Source: Amycolatopsis sp. CA-230715 (lineage in GTDB: Bacteria; Actinomycetota; Actinomycetes; Mycobacteriales; Pseudonocardiaceae). Taken from it: DNA of 64,000 nucleotides. The translations under genes and the position numbers were made by a program. Below the pieces are notes generated by a model, which saw nothing but the letters and a program-made list of their open reading frames with translations, did not search any database and was not told where the DNA came from. Each line of letters starts with the position of its first letter. The first letter of the stretch is position 1. Positions 26,003 through 34,715 of this stretch are shown here, piece after piece. The stretch is from NCBI RefSeq assembly GCF_018736145.1, contig NZ_CP059997.1, forward strand, positions 8,741,501 through 8,805,500, written 5' to 3'.

Positions 26003-27126
26003 CGGAATACTCCGTTGGTGTCGAGGTAGCGCTGGGTCCAGAGGTCGATGTACTGCTCGGCGAAGGGGCGGAACGCCTCGTCGATCGCGAGGCCGCGGAA
26101 GTCGAGCGGCTGCACGGTCCGCGCCAGCACGACGTAGTCGCCGAACTCCTCGCCGTCGCGGCGCATCGCGGGGTAGAGCGCCGCGGGCAGGAAACCGTGC
26201 GCCAGCAAGGCACTCAGCTCCTCGAAGCGGTCGAGCGGCACCAGGGTTTCGACGTAGAACGCGCCGAACCCGGCGAGGTGGTCGATGAGCTTGTCGAGGT
26301 GCGGCGCGACGGCCATCGGGTCGGGTGTGGCACCGAGCAGCGTGCAGTAGCCGTCATGCCTGCTCAGGTGCGCGTAGACCTCGAAGTCGCCGCCCGCGTC
26401 GGCGAGCAGGACCGTCGGCTCGTGGAAGGGGTAGAACCGGCGCGCGGGATCGGTCACCACGCGGTCGAACGAGCGCTTGACGAACCCCGGCGCGTCGATC
26501 AGTTCCAGTGCCGCTGTGCTCTCGCGCGGCGGGTAGTCGGAATCGGGCACCAGCTCGGGGCGCGCGGGCATTCCGATCGTTTGCTCGACGGCGGCCACGA
26601 GCCTGCCGAGGCTCGCCGGAACCTTGTGCACGGGGCGACGGCGCGCCAGCACGCCTTCGCGGTGCTTTCCCAGCAGCGCCATGGTTTCCTGGCGCGCGGC
26701 CTTGCGCAGGTTCGGGAATATGCCGAGCGCGTGGAACCCGTTGCGGAGGCAGATCCGCTGCGGCGCGGTGGCCGTGGTCCGCGCGGTGCCGTACACCGAG
26801 TCGACCTCGCCGCCGGAGAGCAGGGCGTCGGCGAGCGTGCCGACCGCGCGGTGCGCGAGCCCGGAACCGCGGCTGGCGGGGTCCACCACCAGGCCCTGCA
26901 GCTTGCCGAGCCGGTCGGCGCGGTCGACGGTGGCCATGATCGACGCCACCAGGTGCCCGCTCTCGCGGGCGACGAGCCAGGTCGTGGTGTCCGACGCGAT
27001 TTCGGCGGCCATCACCTCGGGATCGGTGCCGAGCGGCAGGGCGTACGAGGCGCCGTAGACGCGCCGGTACAGGCCCAGCAGTTCCTCGATGTCATTCAAG
27101 CGCGCAGGCTCGAATTCGGCTTGCAA
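25999..27126 (-). CDS. GNAT-family acyltransferase, first gene of the lux-like operon
   Basis: A 375-residue protein. The N-terminal 160 residues form a GNAT domain: ESGHLVASIMATVDR, then KLQGLVVDPASRGSGLAHRA, the acyl-CoA pyrophosphate loop, and a CLRNGFHALGIFPN strand. The C-terminal half (VYAHLSRHDGYCTLL onward) looks like a second, degenerate acyltransferase-like region. I choose TTG 27126 with GAGGAG five bases upstream; the frame is open further upstream but that part is Arg-rich and has weak coding character. The product may transfer an acyl or aminoacyl group to, or from, the product of the LuxE/LuxC pathway. Confidence 0.75.
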   Translation of the reverse strand: MQAEFEPARLNDIEELLGLYRRVYGASYALPLGTDPEVMAAEIASDTTTWLVARESGHLVASIMATVDRADRLGKLQGLVVDPASRGSGLAHRAVGTLADALLSGGEVDSVYGTARTTATAPQRICLRNGFHALGIFPNLRKAARQETMALLGKHREGVLARRRPVHKVPASLGRLVAAVEQTIGMPARPELVPDSDYPPRESTAALELIDAPGFVKRSFDRVVTDPARRFYPFHEPTVLLADAGGDFEVYAHLSRHDGYCTLLGATPDPMAVAPHLDKLIDHLAGFGAFYVETLVPLDRFEELSALLAHGFLPAALYPAMRRDGEEFGDYVVLARTVQPLDFRGLAIDEAFRPFAEQYIDLWTQRYLDTNGVFR

Positions 27127-27590
27127 CTGTTCTCCTCGTACGTCCCCATGAATTCCCCGGCGCGCCGAAAGGGGCCGCGATCCGAGCGGACGCGGCGGTG
27201 GCAAGCGGGGAGCGCGGTCAGTGTGTTGACCCAGCGCACAGCTCAGTTTGCCGGACGGAACGCTGTGATGGAGGCGATCTTGACCGATTGAGCTGCGACG
27301 ATGTCGAAACCCGGTGAGGGGGATCACCGGGCTGTTCCTCCTAATGCAGCAAGCGGCGTGGCGGCGCGGTCGCGGTGTGATCGAAAGCTCGGGGGAAATG
27401 GCGCAATCGTGCGACGATTCGCGGAATTCGGAATTGTGTTCGCCAGTGGTCGCGTTCCGGCGCCGGATGTTCGGCGCGACCGCGCGCCGGGGCGCCTCCA
27501 CCGCACGCCGTCCCGTCGGCCGCCCGGCAGGACTCGGTTTGCCTTCGGTTCGGCCCGCCTGACCCCCGGGTGTCCACTGAGGAGGTAAGA
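27127..27590. other. 464-base divergent regulatory gap
   Basis: No gene supported. The sequence is less GC-rich than its surroundings. It contains CCCGGTG-N8-CACCGGG (27310-27331), a hairpin followed on the minus strand by TTT, which could act in the leader of the lux-like operon. TTGACC elements occur near 27229 and 27273. Open frames here (one of 95 codons on the plus strand) have no protein-like composition. The tetR ribosome site GAGGAGG ends the gap. Confidence 0.5.
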
Positions 27591-28226
27591 ATGGTGCCCG
27601 TGCCGGACGAGGAGGACAAAGCCACCCATCGCACCCGCAACCGCTGGGGCGAGGGCGATCGCCTGCGCGGGGAAATCCTCGACGCGGCGAGCAGGCTGCT
27701 GTCCGAGCTCGGCGGTGAGGACGGGCTCACGATCCGTGGCGTCGCCCGTGCGGTCGGGATCGCGCCGGCGAGCATCTACCAGCACTTCACCGACCGGAAC
27801 GCGCTGGTGACCGGCCTGATGCGGCACGAGTTCGCGCGGCTGCGGGAACTGATGGCCGAAGCCGACGCGAAGACGGACCCCGAGGACGTCGTCGGCAGGG
27901 TGCGCGCCCAGCTGTACGCGTACTGCGCCTTCGCGGTCGACAACCCCGGGCACTACCGCCTCATGCTCAGCAGCAGTGCCGCGCGGCCGACTTCCGCGGC
28001 GCGGCCGGAAGGCCCGATGGTGGACGTGATCGACACGGTGGCCGAGGGGCTGGCGCGGTGTGACGAAGCGGGTCACAAGCTTCGCCTGCCGAGCGACCGG
28101 GCGGCCGTGATGGTCTTCGTCGGCGTGCACGGGCGGGTGGCGCTGTTGCACAGCAGTCCGAGCGAGCGGGGGCGCAAGCGCCTGATCCCGTTCGTCGACG
28201 AACTCGTCTCGCTCGTCTTCGACTGA
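27591..28226 (+). CDS. TetR-family regulator with WHG-type C-terminal domain
   Basis: A 211-residue protein. The helix-turn-helix is LTIRGVARAVGIAPASIYQHFTD-like (residues about 45-67), and the C-terminal part contains RVRAQLYAYCAFAVDNPGHYRLML, the pattern of the WHG subfamily. The ATG at 27591 follows GAGGAGG closely; a GTG 21 bases upstream is less likely. It lies directly before the P450-ferredoxin-reductase operon on the same strand and after the divergent lux-like operon. It may regulate either. Confidence 0.88.
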   Translation: MVPVPDEEDKATHRTRNRWGEGDRLRGEILDAASRLLSELGGEDGLTIRGVARAVGIAPASIYQHFTDRNALVTGLMRHEFARLRELMAEADAKTDPEDVVGRVRAQLYAYCAFAVDNPGHYRLMLSSSAARPTSAARPEGPMVDVIDTVAEGLARCDEAGHKLRLPSDRAAVMVFVGVHGRVALLHSSPSERGRKRLIPFVDELVSLVFD

Positions 28227-28305
28227 GCATTTTTCCTTTTTGTCCCAACGGGATTAGGCCAACGAGGTGAGCTTGGCCTCCTCGGGCGGACAAGCGGCAA
28301 CAGAC

Positions 28306-28352
28306 TTGCCTAACATGTGTTCAGTAAGTATCCGAACAATCGTTTGGTAACT
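28306..28352 (+). promoter_or_regulatory. candidate P450 promoter and TetR sites
   Basis: TTGCCT (28306-28311), 17 bases, TATCCG form a promoter candidate. It overlaps AACA-TG-TGTT (28313-28322), and CCGAAC-AATC-GTTTGG follows at 28332-28347. These imperfect palindromes could be sites for the upstream TetR. Confidence 0.4.
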
Positions 28353-28371
28353 CTCCGTAGAGGAGGCTCCG

Positions 28372-29595
28372 ATGACGGAAACCCTGCCCGGTGCTCCCGC
28401 CTTCCCCATGACCCGCGGCCGCTGCCCGTTCGATCCGCCGCCCGAGCTGGCGAGGATCCAGCACGACGAACCGGTGACCAAGGTCGAGCTGTGGGACGGC
28501 AGCACGCCGTGGGTGGTGACTCGCTACGACGACGTGCGCGCGCTGCTGGCGGACCCCAGGATCAGCTCGGACAGCGATCTGCCCGGCTATCCGCACGTGA
28601 GCGAGGGCAACGCCGCGCGCCGGGGCGCGGCCAAGTCGTTCCTCAACATGGACGAACCCGAGCACGCCGCCCAGCGCAGGCTGCTCACCTCGGACTTCAT
28701 GGTCAAGAAGATGGAGGCGCTGCGCCCGAGGATCCAGGGCATCGTGGACGGCCTCATCGACGACCTGCTGGCCGGTCCGAAACCGGTGGACCTGGTCGAG
28801 GCGTTCGCGCTGCCGCTGCCGTCGCTGGTGATCTGCGAGCTGCTCGGCGTGCCCTATGCCGATCGCGCGCTGTTCCACCGGATCAGCAAGACGGTCATCT
28901 CGCGCACGTCGACCGCGGCCGAGTCCCTCGCCGCGACCGAGGAACTGCTCGACTATCTCGGCGGCCTGACCGAGAAGAAGCTCGCGGACCCCGGTGACGA
29001 CGTGCTGAGCAAGCTCGCCACCGAGCAGCTCGCGACCGGGCGGATGACGCGCCGCGACGTCGCGAGCATGGGGCAGCTCCTGCTCGTCGCCGGGCACGAG
29101 ACCACCGCCAACATGATCGCGCTGGGCACGGTGGCGCTGCTGGAAAACCCGGCCCAGCTGGCCGAAATTCGCGCGGCGGGTGAAAGCGGCGATGCGAAGC
29201 TGCTGGCGAACGCGGTCGAAGAACTGTTGCGGTACCTGAACATCACGCACTCCGGGCGGCGCAGGGTCGCGCTGGAGGACATCGAGATCGGCGGGCAGCT
29301 CATCCGCAGGGGTGAGGGTGTCATCGCCGCCAACGACATCGCGAACCGCGACGATTCCGCGTTCCCCGACGCGGACGTGCTCGACATCCACCGGAAGGCG
29401 CGACACCACCTCGCGTTCGGCTACGGCGTCCACCAGTGCCTCGGCCAGCCGCTGGCGAGGGTCGAACTGCAGGTCGTCTACGGCACGCTCTACCGCAGGG
29501 TGCCGACGCTCGCGCTCGCGAAACCGGTGGGGGAGTTGAGGTTCAAGCACGACATGGTCGTGTACGGGGTGCACGAGCTGCCGGTCACGTGGTGA
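28372..29595 (+). CDS. cytochrome P450 (CYP105-like)
   Basis: A 407-residue soluble P450. I-helix LVAGHETTANM, K-helix EELLR, and heme-thiolate loop FGYGVHQCLGQPLAR with the axial Cys are all intact. N-terminal RCPFDPPPELARI resembles CYP105 and relatives, which hydroxylate macrolides, vitamin D3 or xenobiotics. GAGGAGG precedes the ATG. The next two genes encode its ferredoxin and ferredoxin reductase, so this operon is a complete three-component monooxygenase. Substrate unknown. Confidence 0.93.
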   Translation: MTETLPGAPAFPMTRGRCPFDPPPELARIQHDEPVTKVELWDGSTPWVVTRYDDVRALLADPRISSDSDLPGYPHVSEGNAARRGAAKSFLNMDEPEHAAQRRLLTSDFMVKKMEALRPRIQGIVDGLIDDLLAGPKPVDLVEAFALPLPSLVICELLGVPYADRALFHRISKTVISRTSTAAESLAATEELLDYLGGLTEKKLADPGDDVLSKLATEQLATGRMTRRDVASMGQLLLVAGHETTANMIALGTVALLENPAQLAEIRAAGESGDAKLLANAVEELLRYLNITHSGRRRVALEDIEIGGQLIRRGEGVIAANDIANRDDSAFPDADVLDIHRKARHHLAFGYGVHQCLGQPLARVELQVVYGTLYRRVPTLALAKPVGELRFKHDMVVYGVHELPVTW

Positions 29596-29608
29596 AGGGA
29601 GGACGGCG

Positions 29609-29806
29609 ATGAAGGTCATCGTGGATCAGGACAGGTGCGTCGGGGCCGGGCAGTGCGTGCTGGCCGCGCCGGAGGTGTTCGACCAGCGCGATTCGGACGG
29701 AATAGTGGTGCTGCTGACCGAGGACGTGCCCGCGGGGTCCGAAGAGGACGTTCGCGAGGCGGCGAGGATCTGTCCCGCGCTCGCGATCGAGCTGTCGGAG
29801 TCGTGA
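29609..29806 (+). CDS. 3Fe-4S ferredoxin
   Basis: A 65-residue ferredoxin with three cluster Cys: DRCVGAGQC gives the first two and ARICPALAIEL the third followed by Pro. The residue between them is Ala or Gly, consistent with a [3Fe-4S] cluster as in CYP105 partners. It starts 13 bases after the P450 and overlaps the reductase gene by four bases (GTGA). It shuttles electrons from the reductase to the P450. Confidence 0.93.
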   Translation: MKVIVDQDRCVGAGQCVLAAPEVFDQRDSDGIVVLLTEDVPAGSEEDVREAARICPALAIELSES

Positions 29807-31035
29807 ACGCCGGAGTGGTTGTCGTCGGCGCGTCCGCGGCGGGGCTCACCGCGGCCGAGACCTTGCGGCGCGAAGGCCACAGTGGACCGATCACGGTCGT
29901 CGGCGACGAACCGCACGCGCCGTACGACCGGCCGCCACTGTCCAAACAGGTCCTTCAGGGCACCTGGGAACCGGGCAGGACCGCGCTGAGGAAACCCGAC
30001 GCGCTGAGCGGGCTCGAGATCGACTGGGTGCTCGGAACCTCGGCGACGGGGCTCGATGCCGGTGCGAGGAAGCTAACTCTCTCCGACGGCCGTGTGCTCG
30101 GCTACGACGGCCTGGTGCTCGCCACCGGAGTGAGTCCGCGCCCGCTGCGAGACGGTCACGAGCTGGATGGTGTGCACGTCCTGCGCACCCTCGACGACGC
30201 GATGGCGTTGCGCAGCTCGATTCTGGCGGCGAAGTCCGTCGTGATCGTCGGGGCGGGGTTCCTCGGTGCCGAGGTCGCCGCGGTGGCCAGCGGGCTCGGC
30301 CGGGAGGTGACCGTGGTGGATCCCTTGCGCGCGCCCATGATCCGCCAGTTCGGCGCCGATGTCGGTGGCCTGCTGGTGGATCTGCACACCGGGCACGGGG
30401 TGCGTGTTCGCTGCGGGACGGGTGTCAGGCGGTTGACCGGTGCGCACGGGCGCGTGACGCACGTGGACTTGGACGACGGTTCGCGGATCGCCGCCGACGT
30501 GGTGCTGGTGGCGATCGGATCCGTGCCCGCGGTGGGCTGGTTGGACGGCAGCGGGCTCGCTCTCACCGACGGTGTCGACTGCGACGAGTTCTGCGTCGCG
30601 GCCGAAGGCGTGGTCGCGGCGGGCGATGTCGCCTCGTGGCGCGATCCCGAGCTGGGCAGGGTGCGCGTCGAGCACCGGATGAACGCCACCGAACAGGGCA
30701 GGGCCGCGGCGAAGAGCCTGCTCGGCGACCGGACCCCGTACTGTCCGCTGGCGTACTTCTGGACCGACCAGTACGACGTCAAGATCCAGGCCTACGGCGT
30801 GACCGGCGCCGAGCTGGATTTCGCCGTCGTGGCAGGGGATCCGGATGACGCCGTCTCGCGGAGCGAGTCAGTGGTGGGTGGTGGCGGGCGACGGGTGGGA
30901 AAGTTCGCGGCGCTCTACGGTACCGACGGCCACGTGACGGGCGCGGTGACCTGGAACCTGCCGCGCGAGGCGCGCTCGCTGCGCCGGTTCGTGGCCGAGC
31001 GGACGCCGTGGCGCGAGGCGCTCGCTGAGGCCTGA
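29803..31035 (+). CDS. FAD-dependent ferredoxin reductase
   Basis: A 410-residue NAD(P)H:ferredoxin oxidoreductase of the putidaredoxin-reductase family. VVVGASAAGLTAAETLRR binds FAD, YDRPPLSKQVL is the family signature, VVIVGAGFLGAEVAAVASG binds NAD(P)H, and VVAAGDVASW completes the FAD site. It starts with GTG inside the ferredoxin stop codon. It completes the P450 electron chain. Confidence 0.93.
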   Translation: MNAGVVVVGASAAGLTAAETLRREGHSGPITVVGDEPHAPYDRPPLSKQVLQGTWEPGRTALRKPDALSGLEIDWVLGTSATGLDAGARKLTLSDGRVLGYDGLVLATGVSPRPLRDGHELDGVHVLRTLDDAMALRSSILAAKSVVIVGAGFLGAEVAAVASGLGREVTVVDPLRAPMIRQFGADVGGLLVDLHTGHGVRVRCGTGVRRLTGAHGRVTHVDLDDGSRIAADVVLVAIGSVPAVGWLDGSGLALTDGVDCDEFCVAAEGVVAAGDVASWRDPELGRVRVEHRMNATEQGRAAAKSLLGDRTPYCPLAYFWTDQYDVKIQAYGVTGAELDFAVVAGDPDDAVSRSESVVGGGGRRVGKFAALYGTDGHVTGAVTWNLPREARSLRRFVAERTPWREALAEA

Positions 31036-31039
31036 AGCC

Positions 31040-32002
31040 TCAGAGCAGCCCGGCCTTTTCGGCGGGCACGAGCACGACGTCCCTGCTGCCGAACCGGGGG
31101 AGCGGCGCATCGCTGTCCAGATCCCGGTTCTCCAGCAGGTGCAGCGACCGCTCGCCGATCGCGAACGCCAGGTATCCGAGGCCGTGCAGGTCCCGGATCA
31201 CCTGGCGCAGCCGCGGGACGCGTTTGAGCACTTCGACCACGAGAACGGGCCTGGCGCTGGTGATCGACGGCCAGGCGGCGGCGAGCACCTCGGACTCCAT
31301 GCCTTCGATGTCGAGCTTGACGAGATCGGCGCCCGCCAGCAGTGTCGCGGCGGACACGGTGGGCACCGTGACCGTGCGGGTGGCGGGGCGACCGGCGATG
31401 CCTTCGGTGCCCGTGGCGAGGTAGGCCCCGGTCGGCGCGGCGTAGCGTTCCTGGTCCGGCAGCGCGAGTTCGACGGTGCTTCCGGCGGCGTCATCCCCGA
31501 CCGCGGCCGCGTTCACGACGGTCACCCGGGAAAGGTCGTTGAGCGCGAGGTTGTCCCGCAGGATCGCGGCCGACTCCGGGTTCGCCTCCACCGCGACGTA
31601 GCGGGCGTCCGGTGCCGCGTGCGCGCCGATGACCGTGTAGAAGCCGATGTTGGCGCCGAGTTCGACGATGGTCCGCGACTGTCCGCACAGGAGCCGCCAC
31701 CACCGGGTTTCGCCCGGTTCGTAACCGGATTCGCCGTACCAGTACAGCAGCCGGGTCAGGCGCGACTCGACGGCGACGAAGCGCAGTTCGGGATCGCCGG
31801 GGACGGTGATGTCGGCCCTCGGGGCCAGGGAACGGTGCCGCAGCACCGCCGCCGCGGGTGCCAGCGCGCGGCGTGCCGGTCCGTCCGCATCGGCATAGCG
31901 CTGACGAACGCGGTGCACCGCCTCCTGCGGGATGCGGTCCAGCGCGCGGGTGAGCGCCTGCCTGGCCGCCATCCGCAGCCTGGTGCCGGTGGACAGGGGC
32001 AT
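31040..32002 (-). CDS. FkbM-family methyltransferase
   Basis: A 320-residue SAM-dependent methyltransferase. The FkbM domain spans about residues 105-290: IVELGANIGFYTVIGA is the SAM loop, VAVEANPESAAILRDNLALN follows, and LVKLDIEGMESEVLAAA is the family signature. FkbM enzymes O-methylate sugars, polyketides or peptides. The N-terminal 100 residues are a helical extension. It converges on the P450 operon with a 4-base gap. No glycosyltransferase is next to it, so the acceptor is not indicated. Confidence 0.88.
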   Translation of the reverse strand: MPLSTGTRLRMAARQALTRALDRIPQEAVHRVRQRYADADGPARRALAPAAAVLRHRSLAPRADITVPGDPELRFVAVESRLTRLLYWYGESGYEPGETRWWRLLCGQSRTIVELGANIGFYTVIGAHAAPDARYVAVEANPESAAILRDNLALNDLSRVTVVNAAAVGDDAAGSTVELALPDQERYAAPTGAYLATGTEGIAGRPATRTVTVPTVSAATLLAGADLVKLDIEGMESEVLAAAWPSITSARPVLVVEVLKRVPRLRQVIRDLHGLGYLAFAIGERSLHLLENRDLDSDAPLPRFGSRDVVLVPAEKAGLL

Positions 32003-32059
32003 CGAGGTCCGTTTCGCCGGTGTGATCGGGTGTCTGCGAAGAAGCGTAGCCAGCTCCGG

Positions 32060-32341
32060 TCAGGCGGCGAGCGCGGTACCGGCGTGGAGCCGGGCCTGTT
32101 CGGCGAACCGTCTCCTGGCCGCGGTCACGGTCAGCCATCGTGCGCTGCGGCGGGTGTCGAGTTCTTCGGTGGCGTGCGCAAGCACCTCGGCGGCATGGGC
32201 CGCCGAATCGATTTCGGCTGCCGCGGCGAGGTACTCGCCCCGGTCGATGAGTGCGTAGGCGCGCCGCATTTCCGCCTGCGCGGTGGCGTAGATGGCGTAC
32301 GCGGTCAGGTTGTGGGCCAGCGGGCCGAGCGGGTGCGACAT
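32060..32341 (-). CDS. small hypothetical protein
   Basis: A 93-residue, entirely helical, Ala-rich protein (LTAYAIYATAQAEMRRAYALIDRGEYLAAAAEIDSAAH), with TPR-like spacing of small and aromatic residues. The start at 32341 is supported by GGAAGGGAGAAG upstream. It lies 57 bases from the start of the FkbM gene on the same strand and may be cotranscribed with it. Function unknown. Confidence 0.65.
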   Translation of the reverse strand: MSHPLGPLAHNLTAYAIYATAQAEMRRAYALIDRGEYLAAAAEIDSAAHAAEVLAHATEELDTRRSARWLTVTAARRRFAEQARLHAGTALAA

Positions 32342-32558
32342 GATCTTCTCCCTTCCTTCTACTGCTACGTCGAACCCGGCAGCCCGGAATCGACACGGTT
32401 GGTCAAAGGAGTTCGGAGCCGCGGCGCGAGATTCAAGCCCGGTAGCGGAATGTGATGGATTCACCCGATGGGTTCACGGCGGGGGCTGCAGGGCGTATCC
32501 TCCCGGTGCCCGGTGGTGTTCGCGCCGGCGAAGGCGGCGAGGTCTACGGAGGTGGCGG

Positions 32559-33182
32559 ATGGCGCGCCGGGCACGGCACGCGGCACCCGAAGAGGCAGCC
32601 CCCGAAGCGGCGACACCCGAAGAAACCGTGCTGGAGACCCGTCCGCTGTTCCTCGGCGCCCTCGATGTGGCCACCGGTGTTCCGAGTCAGGAGAGCGCGG
32701 CGGCGACCACTTCGGCGATGGACGCGCTGAGCGGCAGCCTGGACGGCGCCGGTGACGCCGAGGAAGCGGCACCACCCGAACGGAGCAACGGCAAGCGCGC
32801 CGCGGCCTTCGCGGCGGTCGGCGGCGTGGTCGCGGTGGGCCTGATCGGCACGCTCGTGGTGCTCCTGCCCACCGACGCCGCCGAGAAGCCCGCCGCCGAA
32901 ATCGGCCCGTCGGCACCGCTCGTGCCCTCGTCGAGCACTTCGTCGACCGCGCCTTCGACGTCGTACCCGACCTGGACGCCGCCGCCCGCACCGGTGCAGC
33001 CGCCACCGGAACCGGCGAAGCCGAAGCCGTCGACGACCAAGCCCCCGCCCAAGAAACCGGTCACCACCGCGAAGCCACCGGCGCCGAAACCGCCCCCGCG
33101 CGACCCGGCGGAGGACTGGCAGGACGCCATCGAGTCGGCGATCAATCAGTGGCAGGAGTGGTACGAGCACCACCGGCACTGA
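32559..33182 (+). CDS. hypothetical protein with one membrane helix and a Pro/Thr-rich extracellular tail
   Basis: A 207-residue protein: an acidic cytoplasmic N-terminus (EEAAPEAATPEE), one membrane helix near residues 88-108 (AAFAAVGGVVAVGLIGTLVV), a Ser/Thr linker, a Pro/Lys-rich region with PPP and KPK repeats that may span the peptidoglycan, and a short acidic/aromatic helix at the C-terminus (WQDAIESAINQWQEWYEHH). GGAGG lies before the ATG. The Pro/Lys-rich part could bind the wall. No enzymatic domain is seen. Confidence 0.7.
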   Translation: MARRARHAAPEEAAPEAATPEETVLETRPLFLGALDVATGVPSQESAAATTSAMDALSGSLDGAGDAEEAAPPERSNGKRAAAFAAVGGVVAVGLIGTLVVLLPTDAAEKPAAEIGPSAPLVPSSSTSSTAPSTSYPTWTPPPAPVQPPPEPAKPKPSTTKPPPKKPVTTAKPPAPKPPPRDPAEDWQDAIESAINQWQEWYEHHRH

Positions 33183-33221
33183 GTCCACTGTGCACGGTGG
33201 CGCCCGTGGATTTCCCCGGTG

Positions 33222-34442
33222 TCACAACCATTCCCGCAGATCCGCGAGATCGACGAGGGGCATACCCCAGCGCACGGCGGCGACCTCGGCGTCGGCGGCG
33301 CCCGCCATCGTCCCGTCGTGGTTCATCACCTCGCAGCACACGCCGACCGGGGGCAGCCCGGCCGCGGCGCACAGCGCGACGGTCGCTTCGGTGTGCCCCT
33401 GCCGTTCGCCGAGCAGGCCCGGCCGCGCCCGTAGCGGTGAGATGTGCCCTGGGCGGAGGAAATCGGCGGGAACCGCGGTGGGATCGGCCATCCGCCGCAC
33501 GGTCGCGGCGCGTTCGGCCGCGGACACCCCGGTGCCTTCCGCGGACGCCAGGTCGACCGGGACGCAGAACGCGGTGCCGTGCCGGTCGCCGTCACCGGGG
33601 ATCGGGTCGATCCCGAGCCGGTCGAGCACCTCGGGCGCGCACGGGACCGCCGGTAATCCGCACACCGCGGTGAGCAGGAACCGGAACGCGTCCGGTTTGA
33701 GCCGCGCGCCCGCGAACACCACGTCCGCCTCGCCCTCGGTCGCGGGATCCCAGACGACGACCCCGCCTCCCGCCGCGAGCTGGCGCACCGCCTTGTCCAC
33801 GCCCGTCCTGCCGGACACGTGCCCTGCCCAGTGCAGCCCGGTGACCACCGCTTCGACTTCACGCCCTGCCGCGGCGCCTCGGCGCGCGACGAGCCTCGCG
33901 ACGAGATCGGCTTCGAGGTTCACGCGGTCACCCGGTGCCAGCGCACCGAGGCCGGTGGCCGACGCGGTCACCGGGAGCACCACGATCGAGAAGCGGTCGC
34001 GCAGCACCTCGGCGACGGTCACGCTCACCCCGTCGACGGCGATCGGTGCCTTGCCGACGAGTTGGTTCAGCATCCGCTCCGGCGGCCGGATCCACACCCG
34101 GTGACCCGTGCCTTCGGCGTCCACCCTGACCACCTTGCCGACGGCGTCCACGTAACCCTGGACGAGGTGCCCGTCGAGTACGTCGCCGAGCCGCAGCGGG
34201 GTTTCGATGTTGACGCGGGCGCCGTCGGCGGTGGTGTCGAAGGTGGACCGCCGCCGCGTTTCGGCGGTGACGGTGGCGCGGAACGAACGGTCGTCGAGGT
34301 CTCGCACGGTGAGCCGTACCCCGTCGACGCACACCGAACCCCCGGGTTCGAGCGAGCCCGCGCTCTTCGGCGCGCCGATTCGAACGGACTCGCCGGCGAC
34401 CTCTTCGACGACGCCCGTTTCACTGATCCGACCGGTGAACAT
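33222..34442 (-). CDS. riboflavin synthase (RibE) fused to 3,4-DHBP synthase-like domain (RibB)
   Basis: A 406-residue fusion. Residues 1-195 are a riboflavin synthase alpha chain with two lumazine-binding barrels (MFTGRISETGVVEEV start; VDGVRLTV and VDGVSVTVAEV at equivalent positions). Residues 200-406 match RibB: RPGHISPLRARPGLLGERQGHTEA and VCCEVMNHDGTMA are clear, but the N-terminal catalytic loop reads DPATEGEAD where active RibB has DDEDRENEGD, and the RHTSG segment is altered. The synthase half likely works; the RibB half may be weakened or altered. A candidate FMN riboswitch lies in its leader. No ribA or ribH follows, so it is outside a normal rib operon. Confidence 0.85.
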   Translation of the reverse strand: MFTGRISETGVVEEVAGESVRIGAPKSAGSLEPGGSVCVDGVRLTVRDLDDRSFRATVTAETRRRSTFDTTADGARVNIETPLRLGDVLDGHLVQGYVDAVGKVVRVDAEGTGHRVWIRPPERMLNQLVGKAPIAVDGVSVTVAEVLRDRFSIVVLPVTASATGLGALAPGDRVNLEADLVARLVARRGAAAGREVEAVVTGLHWAGHVSGRTGVDKAVRQLAAGGGVVVWDPATEGEADVVFAGARLKPDAFRFLLTAVCGLPAVPCAPEVLDRLGIDPIPGDGDRHGTAFCVPVDLASAEGTGVSAAERAATVRRMADPTAVPADFLRPGHISPLRARPGLLGERQGHTEATVALCAAAGLPPVGVCCEVMNHDGTMAGAADAEVAAVRWGMPLVDLADLREWL

Positions 34443-34475
34443 GCTTCTCCCAACCCAGCGGTGACGGCCCGGCAC

Positions 34476-34494
34476 GGCCCGGATCGTCCGGGCC
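34476..34494 (-). promoter_or_regulatory. hairpin between riboswitch and start codon
   Basis: On the minus strand GGCCCGGA-CGA-TCCGGGCC forms a perfect 8-bp stem with a 3-base loop just after the candidate FMN aptamer. It could be the expression platform. The ribosome site GGGAGAAGC lies about 30 bases further on. Confidence 0.5.
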
Positions 34495-34606
34495 TTCGGG
34501 CGGGGTCTGACCGCATGGTCCCGGAATCGCACCGGGTCGTTCCGCCACTGCGGCGGAACCGGCCGACTGTACGGCCGCACCGTGGAGTTGCACCGCTCGA
34601 ATTCAT
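34490..34606 (-). ncRNA. candidate FMN riboswitch
   Basis: Read on the minus strand, the leader contains two copies of the FMN-aptamer core GGUGNNANUCC: GGTGCAACTCC and GGTGCGATTCC. The first is followed by GGCCGTACAGTCGGCC (P3 with the ACAGUC element). The second is followed by GGGACC-ATG-CGGTCAGA, like the usual GGACCGACGGUUAGA. A long variable stem GTTCCGCC/GGCGGAAC separates them, and the ends TTCGAGC and GCCCGAA can form P1. It directly precedes the riboflavin synthase fusion. Confidence 0.7.
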
Positions 34607-34715
34607 ACCACACCGCGCCACGCCGGTGGCGCGTCCGGGAATACCCCTGCCGCGCGAGTGGTTGAACGCTCAAGTAAACTGCGTGAGTAGAAGCGACACA
34701 GGGTGGGAGGCCGAG

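Noticed and set aside
27127..27501. Extension of the GNAT protein by up to 125 residues upstream of TTG 27126.
   Set aside because: The extra residues are Arg/His-rich with weak codon bias, while TTG 27126 has a well-placed GAGGAG site.
27301..27588. A 95-codon ORF in the gap before tetR.
   Set aside because: No ribosome site, Arg/Pro-rich composition, and it reads through the tetR ribosome site.
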